A DNA stretch of 64,000 nt, from assembly GCF_004114975.1 (NCBI RefSeq), contig NZ_CP030051.1:3844001-3908000 (forward strand). The letters run 5' to 3'. The notes under the pieces were generated by a model, which was not told where the DNA came from, did no database searches, and saw only the letters and a program-made list of their open reading frames with translations. Both the position numbers and the translations under genes were made by a program. Below are positions 32,400-40,315 of this stretch, one piece after another. The first letter of the stretch is position 1. The number at the start of each line of letters is the position of its first letter. The stretch is from Bradyrhizobium guangdongense. GTDB taxonomy: Bacteria > Pseudomonadota > Alphaproteobacteria > Rhizobiales > Xanthobacteraceae.

Positions 32400-34661
32400 A
32401 TGTTCTCCTGCTATTTGCGCCGGTTCGCTCTTGCGGCAATTGTATTCGCCGCGTCTTGCCCTGCGATCGCGCAGCAATTCCCCGTGGTACCTGACCGGTC
32501 AGTGATCGGCCGCACCGGCACCGGCACCGGCTCGGGGCCCTCGCAAGCAATTCCTTTTGCGACGCTACAGGCCCAGATGGGCATCGCGAGCCAGCCGGAG
32601 TTCTACGCGACCGCATACGGCGTGAAATGCGATGGTGTCACCGACGACTCGGCTGCCGCGCAATCAGCGATCACGGCCGCCGCCGGCGCGCCCGTCGTCT
32701 TCCCCTCCGGCACCTGCGTCATCACCGCGACGCTCAACTATACGACCTCGGCCTCGTCCTTCTTCGCGCAGGGCCTGCAGATCCGTGGGCAGGGACGCGA
32801 GAAGACGATCTTCGATAGCCGGATCGCCAATGGCTACCTGTTCTCGGTCGATACGCAGGCCGATGGCAAATTCCACTCCGGGTCGATCTTCAAGGACTTC
32901 AAGATCACGACGCTGGCCGGCTCGCCTCCGGCCGCATCGAGCGGCATCAAGCTGCACCGTGCCGCTTATGCATCGTTCGAAAACATCCAGATCACCGGCA
33001 TTTCCGGTGACGGCATCGACATCCCGGCGAGTGCGGGTGATCCGGACGCTTCTTTCGTCGTCTCTTTGGATCACATCCGGATGGACAGTGTCGCGGGCTG
33101 GTGCGTCAACCTGAATGCGCCAAGCGGTGGCTACTTCGGCTCGAACCTGCGGGTCACCAATTCGTCGTTCCAGTCGTGCGGAACGGCCAGCGCGAGCGTG
33201 CCCCCGACGTCGGGCGCCTTCCAGATCAAGGGATTGATCGCGCAATTCGAGAACATGGGGTTCACGACGAACAACAACGTCGACCTCTATGTGCAGGGCG
33301 CCGATTCTTCGCTCCAGATCACGATCGACGGCGTCGACTTCGAAAACCTGAAGTCCTCCGTGCTTCCTCACATCTACGTCGATGGCGGCCTGCGCGGCTT
33401 CATCATGCAGAATTCGGAGTGTTTGAACAACGACCTGTTCGTTGCGCAGGGCTGCGTCTGGTTCAACTCCGCGGCCGCGCCGATTGGCAACATCAAGATT
33501 GACAAGGTCGAGGTGCGCGCGACCACAAACAACAATAGCTATACGGCGTTCAAGGCGACCGGCGCGAACACGCTGACGGACACCATCCGCATCAGCGACA
33601 TTTATTGGCAGACCTTCGACCTAACCGGGCAGACACGCTTCTCGGGTTTCAATTTCGCGCCGATTAGTGGGCAAATTCGGCTTGCCGTCGCCGGCACAAA
33701 CAGCATCACTCTGACGCCGGTCGGATTTGGCGCGTCCTTGCCGATCAAATTGGCCTCCACCGGCGAATGGGTCAACGTTCAGCTGACGACCGGCATTACC
33801 CAGGCGATCGGTCCGCTAAGTGCAAACACGACTTATGATTTTTATGCCTACAATTCGGCATCGGCTAATGCGCCGTACTCGATCGTGCTTGAGGCCAACA
33901 CTACTGCGCCGACCGTCGACGCGTCGGGTGGCTACAACGTCAAGACGGGCGACAGCACGCGCACGTTCGTCGGCACCATCACCACGGACGGCAGTGGCAA
34001 CTTCACGACGTCATCTGCCGCTTCGAGCTGGTACGCGCCTCAGAGTCCCGTCACGCTGAGCGATGACACGACCACGAATGCGACCATGTTTCCGCTGTGG
34101 GCGGCAGCGACGGGCGGCGCATATCCGATCAAGACCAGCACGACGAAGCTGGCGTTCAACCCGTCGAGCGGCACTCTGGCCGCAACAGTGTTCTCCGGCT
34201 CTGGTGCAAGCCTGACAGCGCTGAATGCGTCGAATCTAGGTAGCGGAACGGTGCCATCGGCCCGTCTCGGCTATGCCGCCAAGACGGACATGCAGACCCC
34301 GAGCTCGAGCACATTGCTCGTACCTCCGGCGCAGGTTCAGAACCACCCTGGGACCGCGAAGTTCTTCGCCCGGTTTGACGGCAAGACCGGATCGACCTGC
34401 ACTTTGAAGGACAGCTACAACGTCGCAAGCTGCACGCGAAACGGCACCGGTGATTACACGTTGACCTTCACCACGGCCTTTGCGGATGCGAACTATGCCG
34501 TGACGGGGACCGCAACAAACACCGGCACGAATCTCGGCTTCGTTTATGTGAGCAGCCTGGCGAACGTCACGGCTGGCTCGGTGCGGTTTCTGTGTGTGAG
34601 CCCGAGCATTGTGGGGCAGGATTGCGACTTCGTCAGCGTGGCTGGCTATGGGCCGCAGTAA
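32400..34661 (+). CDS. Secreted beta-helix tail-spike-like protein (pectate-lyase-3 superfamily)
   Basis: A 753-residue protein. MFSCYLRRFALAAIVFAASCPAIAQ has the form of a signal peptide. Residues ~60-400 begin with EFYATAYGVKCDGVTDDSAA, the usual start of pectate-lyase-3 right-handed beta-helices in tail spikes and capsular depolymerases, and continue in Asn/Gly/Ile-rich coils. Residues ~400-640 are a Ser/Thr-rich stalk. The C-terminal ~90 residues (GDYTLTFTTAFADANYAVTG) resemble phage tail-fibre tips. It may degrade or bind surface polysaccharide. A signal peptide is unusual for a phage tail protein. Confidence 0.82.
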   Translation: MFSCYLRRFALAAIVFAASCPAIAQQFPVVPDRSVIGRTGTGTGSGPSQAIPFATLQAQMGIASQPEFYATAYGVKCDGVTDDSAAAQSAITAAAGAPVVFPSGTCVITATLNYTTSASSFFAQGLQIRGQGREKTIFDSRIANGYLFSVDTQADGKFHSGSIFKDFKITTLAGSPPAASSGIKLHRAAYASFENIQITGISGDGIDIPASAGDPDASFVVSLDHIRMDSVAGWCVNLNAPSGGYFGSNLRVTNSSFQSCGTASASVPPTSGAFQIKGLIAQFENMGFTTNNNVDLYVQGADSSLQITIDGVDFENLKSSVLPHIYVDGGLRGFIMQNSECLNNDLFVAQGCVWFNSAAAPIGNIKIDKVEVRATTNNNSYTAFKATGANTLTDTIRISDIYWQTFDLTGQTRFSGFNFAPISGQIRLAVAGTNSITLTPVGFGASLPIKLASTGEWVNVQLTTGITQAIGPLSANTTYDFYAYNSASANAPYSIVLEANTTAPTVDASGGYNVKTGDSTRTFVGTITTDGSGNFTTSSAASSWYAPQSPVTLSDDTTTNATMFPLWAAATGGAYPIKTSTTKLAFNPSSGTLAATVFSGSGASLTALNASNLGSGTVPSARLGYAAKTDMQTPSSSTLLVPPAQVQNHPGTAKFFARFDGKTGSTCTLKDSYNVASCTRNGTGDYTLTFTTAFADANYAVTGTATNTGTNLGFVYVSSLANVTAGSVRFLCVSPSIVGQDCDFVSVAGYGPQ

Positions 34662-34675
34662 GCAGCGGAGCTGGC

Positions 34676-35485
34676 CTAGGGCGAATCCGATCGAATAATG
34701 ACAAGGGTCCCCGCGTCGCCCAATTGCTCGACGGTGTTGTCGATGAACGTCAATAGGTGTTTTTTAAGCGCTGGATCCTCGATCTCTTTCAACAAGTGAT
34801 GGGCGAGGCTGTTCGCCAGCAAGAGCGAGTGCGAATTGAAATCGTCCAGAATTCCTGAGGCGTCTTTGCCCCGCATTAAATTGCGAAGCATTGTTTGTTC
34901 GTCGGCGCTCCCACCGAGCTGCGGCGGGGCCGTCATGACGTGGAGGAGATCTCCATTGCGATGAGGAGGAAGGGTTAGATAGTGTGATAGGACGACGAGT
35001 GTAAAATTGGCGAACTTATATTCGATCACGCCCATGTTTGGCTTCGGGCCGAAACTCGATTTTGCGCCGCCGATTGCCACGCAATACACAAGAGCAAGGT
35101 TCGCATCGACCCCCGATCCTCCAAGTCGAATTTTTGTGTGTTTATCGTCGTTGCTTAGGTATCGATCCGAAGCGAGATCGGGAGGACGCCGAGAAAAGAC
35201 GACAAAGAACCCGCCCTTCTTAGGAGCGTCCGTGAGAGCGCTTGTTGTAGTTTCGGTGTCGTCTTGAAGGAGAAGGGTTTGCTTTAGCGTTGAGAATTCT
35301 GCGCTGTTTGGGCTCACATGAACAGAGTACTTCTGCGTTCGGATCTCGGAGCCACATGCATCATAACCAAATCGCTCGGCATGTTCGAAGAAGATCAAAA
35401 GATCGCCATTTGGCCTCTCAGCGACCGAGAATAGGCTCCGGTCGCGGCCGTTCACCTCCACCACAAACTCGGTTCTTTCGGCCAT
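34676..35485 (-). CDS. Unknown protein, possible cargo gene
   Basis: A 269-residue soluble protein transcribed against its neighbours. A beta-rich N-terminal domain (FVVEVNGRDRSLFSVAERPNG, then DLLIFFEHAERFG) and a helical C terminus (SHSLLLANSLAHHLLKEIED, then KHLLTFIDNTVEQLGDAG) are visible. Base composition is less GC-rich than the flanks. No catalytic or membrane motif is recognised. Its position as a single opposed gene in the right half is typical of cargo (defence, immunity) genes, but nothing in the sequence proves this. Confidence 0.7.
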   Translation of the reverse strand: MAERTEFVVEVNGRDRSLFSVAERPNGDLLIFFEHAERFGYDACGSEIRTQKYSVHVSPNSAEFSTLKQTLLLQDDTETTTSALTDAPKKGGFFVVFSRRPPDLASDRYLSNDDKHTKIRLGGSGVDANLALVYCVAIGGAKSSFGPKPNMGVIEYKFANFTLVVLSHYLTLPPHRNGDLLHVMTAPPQLGGSADEQTMLRNLMRGKDASGILDDFNSHSLLLANSLAHHLLKEIEDPALKKHLLTFIDNTVEQLGDAGTLVIIRSDSP

Positions 35486-35626
35486 GAGATGTCCTTATCT
35501 TGCGTCGAGTGGTCGAGAGCAAAGGCGCTAGCGTAGGAGGGCCCAAATGATGGCTCCACCAGGGCCAGCATGCAGACTGTGGTGCGACGCCCAATGCGGT
35601 TCATTTGTCAGGCCATACAATCGCTC

Positions 35627-35914
35627 TTACTCTGCTGTCAGCCGGCAGTAGAGGGTCTGACTGCTGCGATCTCCGAGCTCGATGCCTCGCGGCATCCCCG
35701 GTACGCTCGCTGCAATCCCGCCGCTCGCCGGTAATTCTGCTACTCCAGTGACGAACAAATATTGGCAGGTTCTGTAGAAGAGTCCTGCATTATTGACGCC
35801 CGAGCGTGAGCCGACCAAAATTCCGTGGTTCAAAAGCCAAACCGCGATCAAAGCCGCAGCTGCGCCCGCGACCGCTGAAAAAAGTAGTCCGAAACGCCGC
35901 CCTTGCACCCTCAT
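35627..35914 (-). CDS. Small membrane-anchored protein
   Basis: A 95-residue protein, MRVQGRRFGLLFSAVAGAA onward. A single N-terminal hydrophobic helix (GLLFSAVAGAAAALIAVWLL) is followed by a short extracytoplasmic domain with two cysteines (RTCQYLFV and TLYCRLTAE) that could pair. The start at 35914 has GGGAG just upstream; the longer frame to 36046 lacks family-like sequence. It may act at the envelope, such as superinfection exclusion, which is speculative. Confidence 0.55.
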   Translation of the reverse strand: MRVQGRRFGLLFSAVAGAAAALIAVWLLNHGILVGSRSGVNNAGLFYRTCQYLFVTGVAELPASGGIAASVPGMPRGIELGDRSSQTLYCRLTAE

Positions 35915-36069
35915 CTCCCGGCCGACCGGTCGCATGTTTTCGCAACTGCAGGGCGAGCGCAAGGGGCGTCTCCCGATTCTCGGAGTTTCGATGGCGGTCG
36001 CCGCCATCCGGCCGCCTCGACTCAGGCGCGCCCTTCTGCGGCGCAATACTGCGCTTTGTGGAGGCGAGA

Positions 36070-37023
36070 ATGTCCCGTGTCCAAAAATTCCGATCGCATG
36101 AGGAACGCAGCGAGGCCAGACGCAAGTGGATGAACGTTCCTCCCGGCATGACCGAAGATCTTGCCGCTGAGTTTATGAGGAGATTGACTGCAGGCGATAC
36201 GCTGCGGAAGATCACATCTGGGGATAAACGATGCGGTCCGGCTCTGGTCACCCCACAACGCTTCAAAAAGCACTGCGAATTGCATCCTGAGTGGGCGGTC
36301 GAAGCAAGGCGGCTTGCGCATGTGAATGAACAGGTCGCGGCACGTGTCCGGGCAACCGTCACGTGGAGGCTCGCGATAGACCGATCGGCTGAAAAACGCC
36401 GAACGGCAGAGAGATGCAAGAATGGCCACATTCGAACGCTCGAAAATACATTCTACGAGCAGCATCTGGGCTATCTCGTTCGGCGCTGCAAGGACTGCAT
36501 TAAGAACCGAAGGCAGTTGCTTATGCCAAGCGCCGATCAAGTAAGGGCTTCGATCGCATCGCTTCACGAGGGCGCGACGTTGAGTTCTGCAGCGTCGCAC
36601 GTGCAGCAATCCATGAGAAATTTCATACGGGCGAACCCGAAATTGGGCGCTCGGCTGCGATATATCTCCGACAAGAATGCGCACGCGCATCGGAGCGCTG
36701 CGCAGAGAGCCAGGCGCCAGTTTGCGGCCTCATCACTGACCCGCAACGACGGCCAAGATGCCTACGAAGCAGTTCGACAAGCGACTGCGCACGTTCCTGA
36801 AGATGAGCGCGAGGATGTTATGTCCAGAATGTTCGTCGCTATAGGCGAAGGCCGTTTGAAACTACCTGACGTTCGGTCTCGCGTTGGGGAGTTTCTCGCC
36901 GAGCAGCGACGGCGGCCGCGGGTGTATGGCGAGGCGCGATTTAGCCTCAACAATCCGCTGGGTGACGACAGCGACATGACGTGGCTCGATACAAAAACGG
37001 ATGCTGACCGGCTTTGGGCATAG
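36070..37023 (+). CDS. HNH-like zinc-binding protein of the integrated element
   Basis: A 317-residue basic protein, MSRVQKFRSHEERSEARR onward. Around residues 118-150 lies a treble-clef-like cluster: CKNGHIRTLENTF, then RRCKDCIKNRR, the pattern seen at the zinc site of phage HNH endonucleases. No complete catalytic HNH triad is evident, so it may only bind DNA. The C-terminal half (VPEDEREDVMSRMFVAIGEG) is helical. It could assist packaging or act as a regulator. ATG 36070 is chosen over upstream in-frame starts that overlap the opposite-strand gene. Confidence 0.65.
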   Translation: MSRVQKFRSHEERSEARRKWMNVPPGMTEDLAAEFMRRLTAGDTLRKITSGDKRCGPALVTPQRFKKHCELHPEWAVEARRLAHVNEQVAARVRATVTWRLAIDRSAEKRRTAERCKNGHIRTLENTFYEQHLGYLVRRCKDCIKNRRQLLMPSADQVRASIASLHEGATLSSAASHVQQSMRNFIRANPKLGARLRYISDKNAHAHRSAAQRARRQFAASSLTRNDGQDAYEAVRQATAHVPEDEREDVMSRMFVAIGEGRLKLPDVRSRVGEFLAEQRRRPRVYGEARFSLNNPLGDDSDMTWLDTKTDADRLWA

Positions 37024-37363
37024 GCGCGCCGAGGCGCCCCGAAAGGGGATGGATTTCTTAACGCAAATCAGGTGTGATGCTCAGCGGAGCGTGAGAACTC
37101 CCGCCAAAGGCCCTTGCCGGGGCCCGTTTGGCACCAGGGCGTTGGCAGGGCGATCCTTGCCGGGATCAAACTCGCCAACGATTAGGACGCGCTGGTTAGC
37201 CGCCAGCGTGAACGGCACCACTATGCCGGGAGAGCGGCGGCTATACAAGACCCGAAAGGGGAAGGCCGTCGCGCATCGTCTCTGGCGATGTTCTCACCCT
37301 CCCGGCGCCAGTGCTGTCCGCTGGCACCCGGCCGTGAGAAGCCGGCTTATCCAGAGCACCACC
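37024..37363. other. Non-coding region with small hairpins
   Basis: There is no supported gene in 340 bp. It contains CCCC-GAAA-GGGG (37037-37048), a hairpin with a stable tetraloop, and an inverted pair CGTTGGC/GCCAACG (about 37139-37145 and 37171-37177). CCCGAAAGGGG recurs near 37250. It may hold a promoter or untranslated RNA for the next operon. Confidence 0.4.
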
Positions 37364-37699
37364 ATGTCTAACGTCATCACCTTCCCGGGGCGAAATCCCA
37401 CGCCGCTGGGTAATCCATCGTTTGCGGGCAGGCATCTGCCACCTGAGAACATCCGGCCTGTCGAATTCCGCGTCTCAGGGCGCCAAAAGGCCGGCCGCGC
37501 ACGCAACATCCTTCGGCACCCCTGCAATCGGGTATCTCTTGCAGTGACGATCGCTGGCAGGATCCAGCGAGGCGAGGAAATTGGGTGCTGGGGCGCCGAT
37601 CCAGTCGACGAGCTAAGGAAGGGCGCCGCGGCAGCCCGGGAGGTCGCCCGGGCCCTCGACATCATCGCCGATGAATTCGCGCGGGAGGCTCAGCAATGA
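37364..37699 (+). CDS. Hypothetical protein of the integrated element
   Basis: A 111-residue protein, MSNVITFPGRNPTPLGNPSF onward. MSNVITFPGRNP is a start seen in several small rhizobial phage proteins. The C-terminal half is helical (DELRKGAAAAREVARALDII). It overlaps the next gene by 4 nt (ATGA). Function unknown. Confidence 0.6.
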   Translation: MSNVITFPGRNPTPLGNPSFAGRHLPPENIRPVEFRVSGRQKAGRARNILRHPCNRVSLAVTIAGRIQRGEEIGCWGADPVDELRKGAAAAREVARALDIIADEFAREAQQ

Positions 37700-37962
37700 G
37701 CCAAATTGCCAACTTTCCGATGACTAGTCGCCACGCTCATCATGCGAAGGTGTTCAGCCGCATGGAGAGTGACGTTTGCGATCTGGAGCGCATGGGTCAT
37801 ATCGCTCTGTCGCAAATTCAGGAATGTCGCTCGCCGGATGACCGTGCGGCGAGTCGCGAACTCGAGCTCGCAGTGTTTGCCGTAGCTCAGCTGTTCGCCA
37901 TGGCGAGCGCCTTCCGCATGAACTATGAGGCGGCCTATCGCGGCGAGGAGTGGCCCGAATGA
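37696..37962 (+). CDS. Hypothetical protein of the integrated element
   Basis: An 88-residue helical protein, MSQIANFPMTSRHAHHAKVF onward. The helical part ASRELELAVFAVAQLFAMAS is largely hydrophobic on one side. It is coupled to the previous gene through ATGA, and its stop overlaps the start of a tiny Arg-rich frame. Function unknown. Confidence 0.6.
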   Translation: MSQIANFPMTSRHAHHAKVFSRMESDVCDLERMGHIALSQIQECRSPDDRAASRELELAVFAVAQLFAMASAFRMNYEAAYRGEEWPE

Positions 37963-38012
37963 CGCGCCGGCGCCGGCGGCAGATGACGCACCGCAGGCGG
38001 CTGATGCGATAG
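37959..38012 (+). CDS. Tiny Arg-rich peptide frame
   Basis: A 17-residue frame, MTRRRRRQMTHRRRLMR, with ATGA overlap to the preceding gene. Eight of 17 residues are Arg. The overlap is the only support for translation. Confidence 0.25.
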   Translation: MTRRRRRQMTHRRRLMR

Positions 38013-38020
38013 GAGCCTGA

Positions 38021-38046
38021 GGCCCGCCATAACCGGCGGGCCTTGA
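38021..38046 (+). terminator. Probable terminator of the 37.4-38.0 kb operon
   Basis: GGCCCGCC and GGCGGGCC form an 8-bp stem with a short loop, followed by TTGAG. The T-tract is poor, so it is a moderate call. Confidence 0.5.
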
Positions 38047-38089
38047 GCACCAACGCCCGGACCTCTGAGGCGCTCTTGTGCGGAGAGAC

Positions 38090-38130
38090 GGCCCCGGCTT
38101 CAGGGGGGCTTTTGGGGGGAGGCCGGGGCC
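38090..38130. repeat. GC-rich inverted repeat enclosing two G6 runs
   Basis: GGCCCCGGC (38090-38098) pairs with GCCGGGGCC (38122-38130). The 23-nt loop holds GGGGGG-CTTTT-GGGGGG. It lies between oppositely directed genes and could be a terminator or structured DNA. Confidence 0.5.
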
Positions 38131-38209
38131 GCTCCGCTTGCCCGTCGCCGGGCTAGCGAGACTCAGAAGCCACGGGGGCAGCCTTCGTTCCTGAAATTAC
38201 GGGTGCCTC

Positions 38210-38494
38210 TCACCGGCTGCCGGCGTGGCCCATGATCGCAACGCGCGCGTCCCCGCGCTCGAAGTCGGGCCGAACGTCAGCGCCCCGGCTGCCGCAGCCC
38301 TGACAGACGAAGCGCGGCTCGAGGTCGGACAGCCGTATGTCGTCGGCCCAGAGATCTGCATCGAGCGCAATGTGATGACCGCAATGGCAATAGACCAGGA
38401 CGCCGCGCAGGCCCATGGCGCGCATCTCGCCGAAGGTGATCTTCATCGGGCGGCCGTCGGCGTGCGTTGGCGAGTGGCGTCGAGGACGAGGCAT
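38210..38494 (-). CDS. Small zinc-ribbon-like protein
   Basis: A 94-residue protein (38446 gives the alternative start MKITFGEMRAMG). Metal ligands are probably CHCGHH (about residue 36) and CQGCG (about 65). Between them is DADLWADDIRLSDLEPRF, as in short rhizobial zinc-ribbon proteins found in phage regions and chromosomes. Nothing indicates a specific role. It is the last gene of the leftward right-end cluster. Confidence 0.7.
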   Translation of the reverse strand: MPRPRRHSPTHADGRPMKITFGEMRAMGLRGVLVYCHCGHHIALDADLWADDIRLSDLEPRFVCQGCGSRGADVRPDFERGDARVAIMGHAGSR

Positions 38495-38620
38495 GTCGCT
38501 ATCGGAGCGACGCGCTGCCGAGAGTCAAATTGTCGATTACTGGTGGCTCGGAACGCGCCCGAGCTACTGCGCGTCGTGGGTGTGGAAAAGTGAATCCCGT
38601 AGCCCTCACTTTTCTTGGGC

Positions 38621-38974
38621 TCACTCCTCTTTGAATGTCTTACCCAGCGTCTGACCGCGGGGCCCCCTTATCTCATCGTGGGTGCACACCCTCATAAGTT
38701 TGATCGCACCAGCCGGAAGTTGCTTGTAAACTAGGAGTACGTCGCCTTCGAGGTGGCATTCTCTGTATTCTTTGAGGGGACCTTCGAGCTTGTGGTCCTT
38801 CATTCCGCGCGGTAGTGGTTTAGGCGGATTTGAGCGCTTGAACTCGTTGAACGCTTTCATTGCTTCCTTCAATGAATCAGTCTTGTAGCGCTCCCACGAC
38901 TCCCTGAATCCTTTCGCAACCTCCCACTTTACTTCTTTCGTTGGCTTTTCGTCGGAGCTTGGCTTTCTGGCCAT
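38621..38974 (-). CDS. YafQ/RelE-superfamily toxin-like protein
   Basis: A 117-residue protein. After a ~50-residue basic helical extension come YafQ-type motifs: MKDHKLEG, YRECHLEGDVLLVYK and RVCTHDEI. By alignment to E. coli YafQ, the catalytic His of DHxL, His and Asp of CHxxxD, the Arg and the final His are kept, while Trp68 is replaced by Val. Such proteins cut mRNA on the ribosome. The gene follows the 146-residue gene by 3 nt, as expected of an antitoxin-toxin pair. Confidence 0.75.
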   Translation of the reverse strand: MARKPSSDEKPTKEVKWEVAKGFRESWERYKTDSLKEAMKAFNEFKRSNPPKPLPRGMKDHKLEGPLKEYRECHLEGDVLLVYKQLPAGAIKLMRVCTHDEIRGPRGQTLGKTFKEE

Positions 38975-38977
38975 AGC

Positions 38978-39418
38978 TCAGTCACGATCAAGCCAAGCCA
39001 GCAAATCTACGACATTATCGAACTCGGCTTCGGGCTTTTCGGCATCGGCAGCGAGCACTGCGTCTACGAAATCTTTGCTGTAGCTGGCCGACGCGGGCCC
39101 GGTCACACCCGTAGTGCAGCCGGTGTTGGCCGTGAACGTTACGTTGTTGATGGCGCCCGCCGACACGCTAAAACTGCAACTGTAAAACTCGCCGGTGCCA
39201 GCGCTGCCCACGTATACGAGCGTGCCTCCGCTGGGCCCGGCATGATGGTGCTGGATGGTCGCCTCGACATCACCACCACAAACATAATTCACCGGCGCGC
39301 CGGTAAAGCCAGTCAGCAGCTGCGTCCCTTCAAATCCCTGAACAGTTTTCCTGATCGGCAGGAGGCGATCCAGCACGGCGCCAGTAAACCTATCATCAGC
39401 CTCGGCAGCTCGGGTCAT
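38978..39418 (-). CDS. Unknown protein, possible antitoxin fused to a novel N-terminal domain
   Basis: A 146-residue protein. Residues ~20-110 are a beta-rich domain with two Cys pairs (VNYVCGGDV, YSCSFSV, NTGCTTG), which has no relation I recognise. The last ~30 residues (SYSKDFVDAVLAADAEKPEA, then FDNVVDLLAWLDRD) are acidic and helical, like the toxin-binding tail of RelB/DinJ antitoxins. It lies directly before the YafQ-like toxin. No DNA-binding domain typical of antitoxins is seen. Antitoxin identity is inference. Confidence 0.5.
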   Translation of the reverse strand: MTRAAEADDRFTGAVLDRLLPIRKTVQGFEGTQLLTGFTGAPVNYVCGGDVEATIQHHHAGPSGGTLVYVGSAGTGEFYSCSFSVSAGAINNVTFTANTGCTTGVTGPASASYSKDFVDAVLAADAEKPEAEFDNVVDLLAWLDRD

Positions 39419-39421
39419 GTT

Positions 39422-39748
39422 CTAGCCCTTCTTCTTCAATTCTTCGGGGACGCGGGCTTGGTTGACCATAGTCATCTGCATTTCGTAGACCGGCTCGCCA
39501 TCTTGGTTGTATTGACCAACCATCTTACGCACATCCAACACGACAGCTTTGGCGCGTAACACCGTGCCATCTGAGAGGGTAAACTCGCTCCAACCTTCTT
39601 TGGACGAAACAATGTCTACGGGCTCCCTCGGGCCCGCAGGGTTGTAACCAAAGGCTACTTGTGGCGTCACGGCGGGCGGGGTCGGAGGAAGCGGCGGCGC
39701 CGCTTGGCGGTTGGGGATTGGCTGTTGTCTCTGCTTGCTCTTCGCCAT
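39422..39748 (-). CDS. Hypothetical protein, first gene of the YafQ-like operon
   Basis: A 108-residue protein. The first 30 residues are Pro/Gln-rich and probably disordered; the rest is beta-rich (SEFTLSDGTVLRAKAVVLDV, then DGEPVYEMQMTMVNQAR). The stop is 3 nt from the next start, so the three genes 39748-38621 form one transcript. No domain is recognised. A lone phage-like immunity or regulatory role is possible. Confidence 0.6.
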   Translation of the reverse strand: MAKSKQRQQPIPNRQAAPPLPPTPPAVTPQVAFGYNPAGPREPVDIVSSKEGWSEFTLSDGTVLRAKAVVLDVRKMVGQYNQDGEPVYEMQMTMVNQARVPEELKKKG

Positions 39749-40117
39749 CTACTCGCCCGCTGTCAGATGTAAGGAACCGGTATCACAAGAACAACTCCAA
39801 GGGAGGCCCAAATCTGCAACACGGCTGATGAATTTCGCGTAACGGGATCGGGATCAAAGTGAGACAATTTCGGCCTTGGACGTGGGCGACGGACCTGCCG
39901 TGCGCCAGCGGAAACACAAAATCCACCGCGTGAAGCCTCACGGGTGGGTGATCATCTCGGCGCCGTGTCCTCGGAGGAGGGGGCATCTGTCGGCCGTACC
40001 CGGTACCGGGGGCCTCGCATTCCTGCCTGGGAGCGTGTCCTTGCGGGGCTCTTTGATCCAGACTGCGAGAGGTTGCCAGCAACGCGCCGCGGCAACAATG
40101 CACCGCTCGGGTCTACG

Positions 40118-40270
40118 TCATCGCTGGTCGCATCCCGCAACGACCAGAGCTTGGCCGATAGCAAGATCGCGTCCCGGCCGGCAGGGCTGCGCGAGCGCGA
40201 TGATCAGGAGCACCAGGCCGACCACTGCCGACGCGAATGCCAGCGCCGTCCACACGCGTTTATTGGCCAT
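40118..40270 (-). CDS. Small single-helix membrane protein at the attR end
   Basis: A 50-residue protein, MANKRVWTALAFASAVVGLV onward. One strong transmembrane helix (ALAFASAVVGLVLLIIAL) is followed by a short polar tail with two Cys. It begins 47 bp inside attR, next to the arm-like repeat. Size is compatible with a pin-holin or a small regulator, but nothing settles it. Region 39749-40117 holds no other gene. Confidence 0.5.
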   Translation of the reverse strand: MANKRVWTALAFASAVVGLVLLIIALAQPCRPGRDLAIGQALVVAGCDQR

Positions 40271-40282
40271 GTGTTGGACACG
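40271..40282 (+). repeat. Candidate integrase arm-type site, right end
   Basis: Second copy of GTGTTGGACACG (first at 24075-24086), in the same orientation and 34 bp inside attR. Confidence 0.5.
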
Positions 40283-40315
40283 GCGGTGGAAGAAACGTCT
40301 AAGTGGCTGATTTTG

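Noticed and set aside
35806..36069. Extended N terminus of the HNH-like protein
   Set aside because: The added residues overlap the opposite-strand small membrane gene and lack protein-like composition; ATG 36070 is a better start.
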